A stretch of DNA of 64,000 bases. Origin: Argopecten irradians (lineage: Eukaryota; Mollusca; Bivalvia; Pectinida; Pectinidae). The notes under the pieces are model-generated. The model did no database searches. It saw only the letters and a program-made list of their open reading frames with translations, and was not told where the DNA came from. This document shows positions 11,625 through 22,268 of this stretch, one piece after another (within the stretch, counting starts at the first letter, position 1; each line of letters begins with the position of its first letter). The stretch is from contig NC_091142.1 in assembly GCF_041381155.1 (NCBI RefSeq), positions 5,521,778 through 5,585,777 on the forward strand, given 5' to 3'. The position numbers and the translations under genes are program-made.

Positions 11625-11790
11625 CATGTTACCGACTGTACACACAATGGAACCGACTGTACACACAATGGAACCGACTGTTGTACACCCAATGTTACAC
11701 CCGACCGACTGTATAGCCTATGTTACCGACTGTACACCCAATGTTACCGACTGTACACCCAATGTTACCGACGACTTACATCCAATGATA
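11625..11790. repeat. Minisatellite, second block of the 20-bp family
   Basis: Units such as ATGTTACCGACTGTACACCCA match the 8944-10025 array but use TGTTACC and TACACAC variants, so the two blocks have diverged. Confidence 0.8.
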
Positions 11791-11836
11791 TCGTTTTCTA
11801 ATCAGGTCCAGATTGTGATGCATATCATGGAATAAT

Positions 11837-11985
11837 TCACAGGAACCCGGCACGATTTTTTACCAACAGAATATGTATGTATACGTATATGCATATATCA
11901 TAATATCTATAAGGATACTATAATATACATACACATAGACACTTTTGGTAAAAATATCGTGCTAGGTCAGGTCCCTGTGGAATAG
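11837..11985. mobile_element. Short hairpin MITE, CACAGGGACCTGGCACGG family (copy 2)
   Basis: The left end CACAGGAACCCGGCACGATTTTT-ACCAACAG is inverted at the right (TTTTGGTAAAAATATCGTGC, then GTCCCTGTG). The centre is an AT-rich TATACATA stretch. The relatives are at about 295-430 and 63027-63148. Confidence 0.6.
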
Positions 11986-12039
11986 GTCTACATCAGAAAG
12001 CTATATATTTAATTAGAAGAAAGAATATTCAGTATATAA

Positions 12040-13340
12040 GATGTAGTGATGTGAAGTTTGAGAAAAATCCCATCATTACTTTCTGTGAAATATTGCCATA
12101 ACAAACTTCAATTGTGAATTCAAATCCAAATAGGCTGTCCGTCAACTATTTTGGTTTCAGATCGGGTCCAAAATACGATATGCACAACAAGGCACGAAGG
12201 GGAATCTAAGTATAACATTTAAGAAATATCGCTTCAGTACTTTCTGAGAAATATCGATAACAAATTCTTCAATTATCAAAATTCAAGATGGCTGTATGTA
12301 GGGTGACCGCCTTATATCTCTACGGCCCAATAGTCCAAAGGCCCGTTAGTCCGAAGGCCCATTAGTCCTAAGGCCCGTTAGTCCGAAGGCCATATAGTCC
12401 GAAGGCCCGATAGTCCGAAAACAGATAATATAATTGGGATTTATATGCGAACAGTACTTGAAATGAAACAAAGGTTTATTACAGTTTTCGATGCAAAAGA
12501 TTTGTTGTAAACTTGCTAAGGTATCTTACATGTATGTGACTATAGAATTGATACGGAAAATGATATGAAACAACGAAATGTATAGCGTATTTTCAAAAAG
12601 AGCATTCTAATCTTGAAATACGTAAACGTATCTGATATTAAAGAGTATTATTTTTTATATGTACAATGCAACCCTGTTTAATATTTCACCCAAAAAATAT
12701 CATTATGTTTACCATTTCCATCATTATGGGTAGAATAAACAATTCAAAGAATGGGGAAGCAAAAATAAGTCGTTAAATACATGTACCCTTGACCATATAT
12801 ATTGTACAATATAACGAAGTTTACTGGTATAATAAAAGTCATTTTTCGGTAGGATTTGATTATATACATCATTTATCCAAGGAGCAATGTTAATCCTAAT
12901 GCAATATAGTGTACAAAAGGCTAACAATCGGACATTTTAAAGCTTGCATGTTTGAAAGATAATCCACAGAATGAATGCTTGTGAGATATCCTATAAAATG
13001 TAAGATGTTATTTTTATTATTTTTTTTAAAATTTTTTTTGTCCATAGAAATTGTCAGATCAGCAGTGCCGAAAAATGTTTTCGTCAAAATACGTTAATTA
13101 TAACAACTCTATAACTTGTAATATTTACTCATTTTCGGACTAACGGGCCTTCGGACTAAAGGGCCTTCGGACTATTGGGCCTTCGGACTAACGGGCCTTC
13201 GGACTATTGGGTCGTAGGGATATAAGGGTGTCACCGTATGTAGGCTATCTTGAATTTTCGAAGGTGGGCTAAAATATTGCAATGTTAGCTTTTTAAATTA
13301 ATGGAATTTCATCATTTAGAAAAGTTCTGCAAGTTGACCT
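12040..13340. repeat. Two-unit remnant of an AAGATGGC-type tandem repeat, split by the 12302-13235 element
   Basis: The left flank has two ~150-bp units with TACTTTCTGAGAAATATCG and ATTCAAGATGGCTG; the right flank resumes with GGCTATCTTGAATTTTCG. The flanks form an inverted AAATTCAAGATGGC/GCTATCTTGAATTT pair once the insert is removed. Confidence 0.5.
12302..13235. mobile_element. 934-bp DNA transposon with ~105-bp TIRs built from 17-bp subrepeats
   Basis: The left end GGTGACCGCCTTATATC and the reverse complement of the right end GGTGACACCCTTATATC are TIRs. Each continues into tandem copies of AGTCCGAAGGCCCGTTA. GTATGTAG flanks both sides (12294-12301 and 13236-13243) as an 8-bp target duplication. 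The AT-rich core has no transposase. The 8-bp duplication would suit hAT-like families; the superfamily is not settled. Confidence 0.7.
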
Positions 13341-13342
13341 AG

Positions 13343-13552
13343 TTTGAAAAGTAGCGCCCTCTTTTACTTTACTTCGTCGAAGTGAAAGTAGAATACGAAA
13401 CTGCGGCTTACTTCCGTTTAGTCTGCTACGTTACGCGTGTCGCCGGTAGGAATTTGTTGTGCTGTCGACAGTTCAAGCATTGGTGAAGGTACCGGTAAAG
13501 AAGGCAGGTAGGCGAAGATTCAAGGACTGCATATATTTGTCTTAGCTGTAAA
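13343..13552 (+). promoter_or_regulatory. Probable PEPM promoter and 5' UTR
   Basis: This is about 200 bases, richer in CpG than its surroundings (GTTACGCGTGTCGCCGG), ending at the start codon at 13553. No TATA box is clear. The limits are inferred only from the gene start and the end of the preceding repeat. Confidence 0.35.
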
Positions 13553-13604
13553 ATGACGCTACAATCTACAGGAAGAGTGCTGAGGAATATATTGATGAGT
13601 CACG
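13553..13604 (+). CDS. PEPM: PEPM exon 1 (possible targeting presequence)
   Basis: Encodes [17 protein letters not shown] plus one base, followed by the donor gtaagc. It joins in phase to exon 2 (G+GT, Gly). It has no acidic residues and two Arg on an amphipathic-looking stretch. This exon is the least certain because it has no conserved residues. Confidence 0.65.
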
Positions 13605-16600
13605 GTAAGCAGAGTGTTACGATAAGTACACCTGTACTGTACAGTACATGTTAGCACAGGCGTCTGCTTCTGGTTTTTAAAAAAAAAAATATAATAGCCT
13701 ACGCCTACAATATGAACAATATTCAACATAGTAGGAGTATGATATTGTATTTTTACCAAAATCAGAAGCAGGCGACTGTGATGTGAGATATAAACAGTTA
13801 AACTGATAAACAGATAAACTGTTAAATTGTGTACAAAAAAAAAAAAAATCATAATCATGTAAGCCATTGTATGCATGCAACGTACATATTACTGGGATTA
13901 GCAATGGCCTTCATGGACTTGGTTACACATTGAGTTCATAATCAATATATATATACTGTCCGATATACACTTAATGAATATTTTACAAATAAAAGGGACT
14001 GTGTTTTAAGTCTCCAACTACCTACAGATGTAAAATGTTAAAGTCTTGATAAGTGCTACATGTACATGTATGTGCCTCAGTCTGTCCAATATGTTAATAA
14101 CGGGCATTATTCTGCCTATATCCATAACTTAGACTTCAACTGCAAAAGATAAAGATTATAAGTGAAATTCACTGACAGTCTGTCCTAAAATATTAACTGA
14201 TCATAATCATCCCAATTCCATATACGGTATAGCTAGTCATGTAGGAGCCATTTTCACAAACATTCCTTAACTAAGGAATTCCTTGACTTAAAATTCTCCA
14301 TAGGAAAGCATTACAGATTTTAAGGAAGGGTCCTTAACATCAGATTTTTTCTTTAACTTCTGTAATGATTTTGTACATTGTTGTATGTGTAATTTTAAGT
14401 TAAAAGAGATTCCTTAATGTTAAGAACTTTTCCTTAATTGGCCCTGTGGAGATACAGGTTTTTACTACATTGTAATGTACAAGTACATATAGTTGCCCTT
14501 TTTCTTCTATATATTCTGATAGTTTATGCTTATTAAGGCTGATTTATATTTTTACTTTGCATGTACATATGTAATATAGATTTTGTAATAATTTCAGTTT
14601 ACTTACCGTATATACAGTATATGTTTATTTCTCTTTCTGAAAGGTTCTAAAATGTCAGCCAGCTGTTCACAGGTCAGACAGTCCTCAGGTTCATCCAAAA
14701 GGGTAATCATCAGTTTTCAATATTTGCAATGATAACACAAATTTATCATATGTAAATTATTGTTGGTTTACACACCAGAAAGTCGAGCATTATGGTTGTG
14801 TATTGATCGTGAAAATAGCAAAACCAGGGAATATCTCAATAAAACGAGAATTCAATAGCTAAATTTGTATGGATGATGAACACTCCTGTATATGTAACAT
14901 GTATATTTAAAACTGTAATTTGTTCTAAAATGTGCTTGAATATTTAAAGTTTAACTTTTCTGTTAACACAAATTTCATCACCTTTCTTTTATAGAAGACA
15001 ACCCAGTTGAAAGAAATGTTGAATTCAAATGAACTGGAGTTTATTATGGAAGCTCACAATGGTCTTAGTGCCAGGATAGTTCAAGAAGCAGGTAAGTGTG
15101 GATTTTTGGGGTTTTTTGAAAATATATTTCAGGAAAATGGCTTCAATGTCTACATTATCAGTACTGGTTTTAGAAAATGAATATCACTGGCCAGTTGCCA
15201 GGTACTGAATATAGGAGGGGGGATTTTCTCTGAGTACTTCTTCAACTTACAAGTTCAAAATGACGCTTGCTATAGTGTTACAGTTTATAAAATATTACAT
15301 GAAGAAATCACTACTAAACAATATATCATCAGTGCAATAGCAGTTTCATTCAGTTTAGAATTTTGATGAAAATTGTGAATCCACAGATTTTCACAAAATG
15401 TCGCAGATTGTTAGTTAAAGTACCTTATATTTAAGACAAATCAGATAGAGATTTCTTGCACACACCTGTATACATGATAAGTTAGGGTGATCGGGTGGTG
15501 TAGAGCCCCTCGCCTTTCACCTAGCTGGCCAGGGTTCGATCCCCAGCATGGATGTGAAAAGGTTAGTGATCACTTGCCTGATCACATGAGTTTACTCCGG
15601 GCACTCCGGTTTCCTTCCACTTTAAGACCCCACGTGCAATTACATCCAGACCATCAAGAGAGATTTGCATAAGTTACATAATCGATGTAAATTAAATAAA
15701 GTTTATACATGATCAGTCAGACACTCAAGTTGAATGTGGTAGCTATATGCATGTCAACATTTGCATATCAAAGATTTATCTGTCCTTGCATTTAAATATG
15801 TCATGTTTTCATGAGTGTAGCATTATTAACTCACCTGGCCCGAAGGGCCGGTGAGCTTATGTCATGGCGCGGCGTCAGTCGTCCGTCCGTCCGTCAACAT
15901 TTCCTTTAAAACACTACTAGTAATAGAGTTCTGCATGGATTCTAACCAATTTTGGCCAGAAACATCCTTGGATAAAGGGGAACAGAGTTTGTATAAATTT
16001 TGGCTCTGAATCCCCAGGGGCAGGAGGGGCGGGGCCTGATAAGGGAAATAGAGGTGAATCCTTTAAATCGCTACTAGTCATAGAGATCTGCATGGATTGT
16101 AACCAAATTTGACCAGAAACATCCCCTGGGGAAGGGGAATAGAGTTTGTATAAATTTTGGCTCTGACCCCTTGGAGCAGAAAGAGTATGGCCCAACAGGG
16201 AATTTAGAGGTAAATCTTTAAATTCCTTCAGAAAATAAACAATGATCCTGTATTAAGAACATTACTTGGCATTACAAACCAGGTAAGCGATACTGGCCCT
16301 CTGGGCCTCTTGTTTTTTTCACAGAATTCAACATAATTTTTGCTTACAAAGTAATGACGTCACAATCAATATTTACTCACAAGGGAGATAATTTTTAGCC
16401 CACTATCATCAGATGGTGGGCTATTCAAATTACTTTTCATTTGTGGTCCGTCCGTCCGTCCATCCGTTCATTAACAATTCTTGTTATCGCTATTTGTCAG
16501 AAAGTACTGAAGGGATAATTCTCAAATTTCATATGTAGGTTCCCCTAGGGCCCTAGTTATACATATTGCATTTTGGAAACGATCGCTCAACAAGATGGTC

Positions 16601-19600
16601 GCCAGGCAGCCATCTTGGATTTTGATAGTTAAAGTTTGTTATCGCTATATCTCAGAAAGTACTGAAGGGATCATTCAAATTTCATATTTAGGTTCCCCTA
16701 GGGGCCTTCTTGTGCATATTGCATTCTGGGACTGATCGCTCAACAAGATGGCTGCCAGGCAGCCATCTTGGATTTTGATAGTTAAAGTTTGTTACCGCTA
16801 TTTCTCAGTAAGTACTGAACGGATCTTTCTCAAATTTCACATTCTGGGACTGATCGGTCATCAAGATGGCCGACCAGGCTCCATCTTGGATTTTGGTCGT
16901 TGAAGTTTGTTACCACTATTCTCAGAAAGTTTTGAGGGATCTCTCTCAAATTCCATATGTATGTTCCCCTTGGGCCCTAGTTGATAGTTAAAGTTTGTTT
17001 TTAGCTGACCTGGCCCGAAGGGCCGGTAAGCTATGTCATGGTGCGGCGTCCGTCGTCCGTCCGTCAACATTTCCTTTAAATCGCTACTAGTCATAGAGTT
17101 CTTCATGGATTGTAACCAAATTTGGCTACAAACATCCTTAGAGGAAGGGGAACAGAACTTGTATTAATTTTGGCACTGACCCCATGGGGGCAGGAGGGGC
17201 GGGGCCCAATAGGGGAAATCAAGGTAAATCTTATAAATCTCTATTTGTCCTAGAGTTCTGCATGGATTCTCACCAAATTTGGCAACTAATATCCTTGGGG
17301 GGAGAGGAACAGAACTTTTATAAATTTTGGCACTGACCCAATTGGGGCAGGAGGGGCGGGGCCCAATAGGGGAAATCAAGGTAAATCTTATAAATCGCTA
17401 TTTGTCCTAGAGTTCTGCATGGATTGTGACCAAATTTGGCCACACACATCCTTGGGGGAAGGGGAACAGAACTTGTATAAATTTTGGCTCTGACCCCCTG
17501 GGGGCAGGAGGGGTGGGGCCCAATAGGGGAATTAGAGGTAAATATTCAAATTCCTTCAGAAAAGAAACCATGAACCTGTATCCAGTACATAACTTGGCAT
17601 TATATACCAGATGAGTGATACAGGCCCTCTGGGCCTCTTGCTGCTATTTCTCAGAAAGTACTGAAGGGATTGTTCTCAAATTTCATGTTGAGGTTCCCCT
17701 AGCTAGAGCCCTAGTTGTGCATATTGCGATTCGCAACCGATTGGTCAACAAGATGGCCGCCAAGCAGCCATCTTGGATTTTAATAGTTAAAGTTTGTTAT
17801 CACTATTTCTCAGTAAGTACTGATGGGATCGTTCTCAAATTTCATATGTAGTATGTTTGAAAAAGTTTGAAAAACAGAGAAAAGATCCCTCTTTCTATTT
17901 TCAGACATAGCTTATTCTTTGATCGGCGCCAAGATCCCTCTGGGATCTGCTGATTGATATACAAAGACAAAATAACTGATGTCTATCTGTATTTGTACAG
18001 GCTTTAAAGGTATCTGGGGCAGTGGGTTGTCTGTGTCGGCCCAGCTTGGTGTACGTGACAGTAACGAGGCGTCGTGGACACAAGTCGTAGAAGTTATGGA
18101 GTTTATGAGCGACGCCACAGATATTCCCATTCTACTTGATGCCGACACGGGTTATGGAAATTTCAATAATGCAAGACGATTGGTCCGTAAATTAGAAGAC
18201 AGAGGCATCGCTGGTAAATTCATTTACTTTGTGAAATAATTTAGGAATGTTAGGTAAATATTTCATGAATCTTTTTAACTCATTAAATTACCAAAGGCAT
18301 TTTATAGTAGTAAGCTCAAAATTTTTCAAATGCATTTTGCTTATATGGACACTGTATGAATTAAATCAAAAGAAATTATCCCTGCAAATTGTGATTGTTG
18401 TATTCCCTCCCTAGGTGCCTGCATGGAGGATAAACTTTTCCCAAAGACAAACTCACTTCATGATGGACGAGCTCAGCCACTAGCTGATATTGAGGAGTTC
18501 TGTTTAAAAATTAAGGTAAATTAATTCAACCAAAGTACAAAAAAAAAAAAAAAAAAAAAAATCTGTCATAATTATAGTTATCATTTACATGTAATTCATA
18601 TGAATAAGAAATTGTTTTCCAATTGAAAAATGAGGAAATATTTATATTGTTGGTGGAAACTTGTGTAATTTGGTCAATTGCTATTGTATTAAGAGCTCTT
18701 ATGTGCTTTTGAAAAACTCATTAGCCCTTGAACTTTTTGAACTATTGACTGCCCCGACATTTGAAGTAGAATAGCCCTAGTAATTCAGGGATGGATATAT
18801 ACCAGTTCAGAATATATTCTAAGCCTTTTGCAATTATCAGTATCTGGTACTTGTACAATTCTATCCTGGAATACTGTACTGAATAGGTTTGGCTTGCAAA
18901 GTTGACTCAAAATGAGAAAGGAAAATTGTTTAAATACCAGGTATTAAAATTTTGCATTTTGACTTATACCTGTAAGAGTGTGTTAACATTTTAACAAACC
19001 AATTAATATCTTATGAAAGAAATGTTTGCAACCATGTCAACTTCCAGTTTTGCAAAAACCTAATCCTAACGAAAAATATAATTGGCTACGTTCATGACTG
19101 TTTACCATACAACAAAAGATTGTCAATGTCCAGAAAAAGATACTGGTAGATTTCACTGAATCATTTATTCTTGTTTCCTAGGCATGTAAAGACACACAGA
19201 CAGACCCGGACTTTTGTATTGTAGCGCGAGTCGAGGCGTTCATAGCGGGCTGGGGACTTGATGAGGCCCTGAAGAGAGCGGAAGCTTACAGAAATGCAGG
19301 TTAGTTAATACAGTACAATGGGACTTAGTTTAAACTTACCTGAAATATACTTGAAATTGTCCTGAGCATATAAAATATTTATACATTTTTGGGTTGAGAT
19401 CCATACAGACACTCACTAATTTATAAGATGTCATTTAACTGATAAACTGTGACAGCATACATGCCATACCTCCCGGCATGAGACAAAACCTCCCGTATTT
19501 TAAAGCCTTTTATTGTCTCCCCCGAGGAGAATCTAAATTCCCGTATTTTGTAAACCCCTCCGTTTTATTTTTGTCTCCACATTTGTGTACATGCTAGGTT

Positions 19601-21793
19601 AATTTCAGCACGCGAGTAACCACTCCCTGAGCCCCTGACCAACACCCCAGTGGCCCTAATTAGCAGCTTTGGGCTATTTCCACCTTGGCTTGTGGTGTCA
19701 CTTTCATTCACGTCTGTGTATTACGTATACAGTCAGACAGTATTGGAAATTTTGTCACTTTTGGTATTTTCTGACTGTGAAAAGCTTCAAAAGAGCAGTC
19801 ACACATGTTGAACTATAACTTAAAAAATTTTAGTATTTACTTTTAGTTCTGTATATGTGCTAAGTATATAGGTTTTTCTGATTGAAAAACAAAACAATTT
19901 CAAGGCTCACTTTTTCTGAAACATTTTTTTTTATTATTAATAATAACAATTAAAATATCCGAACATTATATTCATTTGATGGCCTCTATGTAAGATAAAG
20001 TTACAAGATAAACTTATTTTGTATAAATCAAACTTTAATATTGGTGCATTTTGAAATCCGTTTCGTTGTAGTTATGTCATTTGATAGTGTTGGGAATCGG
20101 TTGTAAAATGGTAATCGATCATCGGTTTAGGACAATTTACTAATTATCGATTTTATAATCGGATACTATTTATAGAAAGCTCTCCTATATTTATATATTT
20201 CACCTTTTAGTTTTTCTGAAGAATTTTAGAAAGATATCCACTGAACCAACAGTATGAAGAAGTATTTTTTTTTAATTCAAATTCTTGAGTATCTATGATG
20301 TTTAAAATATTTTGATATGTGGTTTTGCACTGATATATAACATAATAAAGGTTCAGAACAGTATAAGACAAGCATGAGTTATCTCCCATTTTAATAATCG
20401 ATTATTACCTTTCATAATCGATAGTCTTTGGAAATATCATAATCGATCGATCATTGATTAAAATCGAGAATCGGTCCAACACTATCATTTGATATAAGGA
20501 TAATGATATGATGACATAGAAGGATATGATTTCCTTCATATTTAAGTACCGAATTACTGTATTATCAGTTTAAAATCTCATTTGCTTTACAGGAGCTGAT
20601 GCAATTTTAATGCATAGTAAAAAGTCAGATCCGTCTGATATTGAGGCATTCATGAAAGCTTGGAATAATCAGGTATGCCATTTGAAAGTAATTTGACATT
20701 ATTGATATCGTGACCCTTTTTCCTGTCATATAGTAAAATATATCACATAGACTGGCCACCAGACCTTAAGTTGTTATTATTTTCTCAGCATACTAGAAAA
20801 TTATGTATTTCCCCATATTTTAGATAAGACCTGTTGCAGAGACAAAAAAATATCTAGCCAAATTTAAGTGATAATTGAAATATTCTATGGACTGGTGGCC
20901 AGTCTATTTATTACTCTAGATCTGTGGTTAAGATTTAGTTGCCTAGCAGTTTGCTATTGGACACCACTATCATATTTATTCATGATCCGACACTCTGCAG
21001 AATTATATATATATTACTTACCTTAAATATGACACAATGTGATTCACAGGGTCCTGTGGTTATTGTTCCAACAAAGTATTATACGACACCTACACAACAG
21101 TTCCGAGATATGGGCGTATCCATGGTGATATGGGCTAACCATAACCTACGGACGGCTGTGTCGGCCATGCAACAGACAACAGCTCAAATCTATAAAGATC
21201 AATCTCTTGAAAATGTAGAGAAAAAGGTGAGTAATTGATTCTTTTACGTAAACATAATATTAAATGGAGGTGAGTTTAGCATTTTCTCCCATATTGTATG
21301 TTCTTTTGGAGAATTTCAATGAAACCTAAAATTTTACAAAAAGACATTTCTGCCTTATTATGTATTTGCATATTCCTAGAGTTGTCTGCCCTTGGAGTTG
21401 GATATTGATTGTGTAAAATACCTTGTGTTTGCGAGTGTAACGTTTCAGAGAAATAATGACGTCACTATGGACAATTAACCACAAGGGAGGTAATTCTGTA
21501 ATATGCAAACCATGGAATAAGCCCTGTGGAAGTTTTATCTTTGTAATTTATAGAAATAAGTGGAACAAAATGTTTTTTCTAATAAACAAATTACTTAAAT
21601 GAAGGATGTATAGTATATTTCAGTATTGAAATAGCAATTTGGTTTTATCTTTTTGTCGATTATTAGCTAAAAAGGATTTATTTTAATTTATTCCTTGTTT
21701 CACCAAAAGATTGCAACAGTAAAAGAAGTGTTCCGACTACAACAAGACGATGAGCTAGTCCAGGCTGAAAACAAGTACCTACCACAGAAATGA
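13553..21793 (+). CDS. PEPM: Phosphoenolpyruvate mutase, complete nine-exon gene
   Basis: The enzyme converts PEP to phosphonopyruvate, making the C-P bond for phosphonates such as 2-aminoethylphosphonate. Exons: 13553-13604, 14644-14702, 14995-15091, 18001-18213, 18415-18515, 19182-19299, 20593-20672, 21050-21226, 21710-21793; all junctions are GT-AG and in phase, giving 326 residues. The body ([20 protein letters not shown] onward) is, from memory, very close to the mussel enzyme. Visible active-site features are GIWGSGLS, D in [10 protein letters not shown], the Mg-binding acidic [10 protein letters not shown], the gating loop [11 protein letters not shown] in IVARVEAF and H in ILMHSKK. 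The EDK-x5-NS loop separates mutase from isocitrate lyase. Exons 1-2 add about 37 residues, rich in Arg/Ser and lacking acidic residues ([20 protein letters not shown]), which look like a mitochondrial presequence; an internal Met (14652) could start a cytosolic form. Introns hold SINE, hAT and hairpin elements. Confidence 0.95.
14255..14460. mobile_element. Possible MITE in PEPM intron 2
   Basis: CCTTAACTAAGGAATTCC and TTAAGTTAAAAGAGATTCC/TTTTCCTTAATTGGCCC form loose inverted repeats around a centre with repeated CCTTAA. The boundaries are uncertain; intron 1 of PEPM otherwise holds nothing recognisable. Confidence 0.35.
14644..14702 (+). CDS. PEPM: PEPM exon 2
   Basis: Encodes [19 protein letters not shown]; acceptor ctgaaag, donor gtaatc, phase 0 out. 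The internal Met at 14652 is an alternative start. Confidence 0.75.
14995..15091 (+). CDS. PEPM: PEPM exon 3
   Basis: Encodes [20 protein letters not shown] and [12 protein letters not shown], the conserved first helix and strand of the barrel. Donor gtaagt. Confidence 0.93.
15482..15715 (+). mobile_element. tRNA-derived SINE in PEPM intron 3
   Basis: GGGTGATCGGGTGGTGTAGA resembles an A box region, and AGGGTTCGATCCCC is a B-box (T-arm) sequence. The tail has TACTCCGGGCACTCCGG-TTTCCT, shared with the SINEs at 38455 and 39228. Confidence 0.7.
15827..16312 (+). mobile_element. Hairpin-headed tandem-repeat element, AGCTCACC family (copy 1)
   Basis: The left hairpin CTCACCTGGCCCGAAGGGCC-GGTGAG is followed by GTCCGTCCGTCCGTC and two units (TTTAAATCGCTACTAGTCATA ... 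TTTTGGCTCTGA). The right end is ACCAGGTAAGCGATACTGG, then CCCTCTGGGCCTCTTG. The plan resembles the bivalve 'pearl' repeats (inference). It lies in PEPM intron 3. Confidence 0.75.
16397..17860 (+). mobile_element. Hairpin-headed tandem-repeat element, AGCCCACCATC family, interrupted by a second element
   Basis: The left hairpin TTTAGCCCACTATCATCAGA/TGGTGGGCT is followed by GTCCGTCCGTCCGTCC and ~150-bp units carrying AAGATGGTCGCCAGG...GCAGCCATCTTGG and TTCTCAGAAAGTACTGAAGG. The array breaks at about 17000, where the AGCTCACC-family element 17001-17640 is inserted, and resumes at 17641 with TGCTATTTCTCAGAAAGTAC. No right hairpin was found. Confidence 0.7.
17001..17640 (+). mobile_element. Hairpin-headed tandem-repeat element, AGCTCACC family (copy 2), nested
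   Basis: Left end TTAGCTGACCTGGCCCGAAGG, then CGTCCGTCGTCCGTCCG and three ~157-bp units; right end ACCAGATGAGTGATACAGG, CCCTCTGGGCCTCTTG. It interrupts an unrelated array (see 16397-17860), so it inserted after that array formed. Confidence 0.75.
18001..18213 (+). CDS. PEPM: PEPM exon 4 (substrate and metal site)
   Basis: Encodes [20 protein letters not shown] through [20 protein letters not shown] to RGIAG. It contains the catalytic Asp and the DxD metal site. Confidence 0.95.
18415..18515 (+). CDS. PEPM: PEPM exon 5 (gating loop)
   Basis: Encodes [20 protein letters not shown] and [13 protein letters not shown]; the EDK...NS loop closes over the active site. Confidence 0.95.
18516..19181 (+). 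other. PEPM intron 5
   Basis: It contains a run of about 24 A at 18538-18562; otherwise nothing recognised. Confidence 0.4.
19182..19299 (+). CDS. PEPM: PEPM exon 6
   Basis: Encodes [20 protein letters not shown] and [19 protein letters not shown]; carries the Arg that binds the substrate carboxylate/phosphate. Confidence 0.95.
19440..19760 (+). repeat. Unclassified interspersed repeat in PEPM intron 6
   Basis: It is more GC-rich than the intron, with repeated ACCTCCCG and CCCGTATTTT words (ACATGCCATACCTCCCGG, AAATTCCCGTATTTTG). These wordings are typical of hAT-like debris, but no ends were found. Confidence 0.3.
20085..20484. mobile_element. 400-bp non-autonomous hAT element with exact 8-bp target duplication
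   Basis: It starts TAGTGTTGGGAATCGG and ends GAATCGGTCCAACACTA. TCATTTGA flanks both sides (20077-20084 and 20485-20492). TAGTGTTGG termini and 8-bp duplications are hAT hallmarks. The subterminal region is full of ATCGAT words on both sides. It lies in PEPM intron 6. Confidence 0.8.
20593..20672 (+). CDS. PEPM: PEPM exon 7
   Basis: Encodes [20 protein letters not shown] and MKAWNNQ, including the active-site His-Ser pair. Confidence 0.95.
21050..21226 (+). CDS. PEPM: PEPM exon 8
   Basis: Encodes [20 protein letters not shown] through [20 protein letters not shown] to NVEKK; a 59-codon exon, phase 0 at both ends. Confidence 0.95.
21350..21516. mobile_element. MITE with TTTGCATAT ends (copy 1), PEPM intron 8
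   Basis: TTTGCATATTCCTAGAGTTG at the left pairs with CTGTAATATGCAAA at the right. A TGACGTCA word lies in the centre. Relatives at 26794-26982 and 59823-59974. Confidence 0.65.
21710..21793 (+). CDS. PEPM: PEPM exon 9 (C-terminus)
   Basis: Encodes [20 protein letters not shown] and NKYLPQK, then TGA. This end matches the family C-terminus (...AExKYLPK). Confidence 0.93.
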   Translation: MATVKEVFRLQQDDELVQAENKYLPQK

Positions 21794-22121
21794 ATGCCAC
21801 GACTAGTATACCAACGACCATTAATCACATTTAAACATTGAAAGGTTGTAGGTCTTCCACTTAAACTGCTGATCTTTGTATTAAATCAAAATTATTCCTA
21901 AATTTATATTCATTATTGATAGATAATTTGTATTATAGACTGTAGGTATAATAAGGTGAGGTTTGAAATAAGACGTCAATGAAGGAGGGAAAGTGTATAA
22001 GGGATTATATATAGCTAGGTTGCCTTTTAACACATGTACTAGATTTGGCTAATGGGGCTTAATTTCCAACACTGTAGCACAGGGATCTGAGAATTAGTTA
22101 CCCACAGTTAATACTATAAGA

Positions 22122-22268
22122 CTCTTTCATATGTGGATATGAAGGATAGGGATATTCTACTAGAGGGTCACAAAATGTAATAAAACCCGAGGCTTGCCGA
22201 GGGTTTTGCAACATTTTGTGATCCCGAGGGTAGAATATCCCTATCCTTCATATCCACTTATGAAAGAG
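22122..22268. repeat. Long hairpin downstream of PEPM (~62-bp arms)
   Basis: CTCTTTCATATGTGGATATG, AAGGATAGGGATATTCTAC and CACAAAATGTAATAAAACCC are mirrored by GGGTTTTGCAACATTTTGTG, GTAGAATATCCCTATCCTT and CATATCCACTTATGAAAGAG. The loop is only about 12 bases (GAGGCTTGCCGA). Probably a MITE. Confidence 0.7.
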
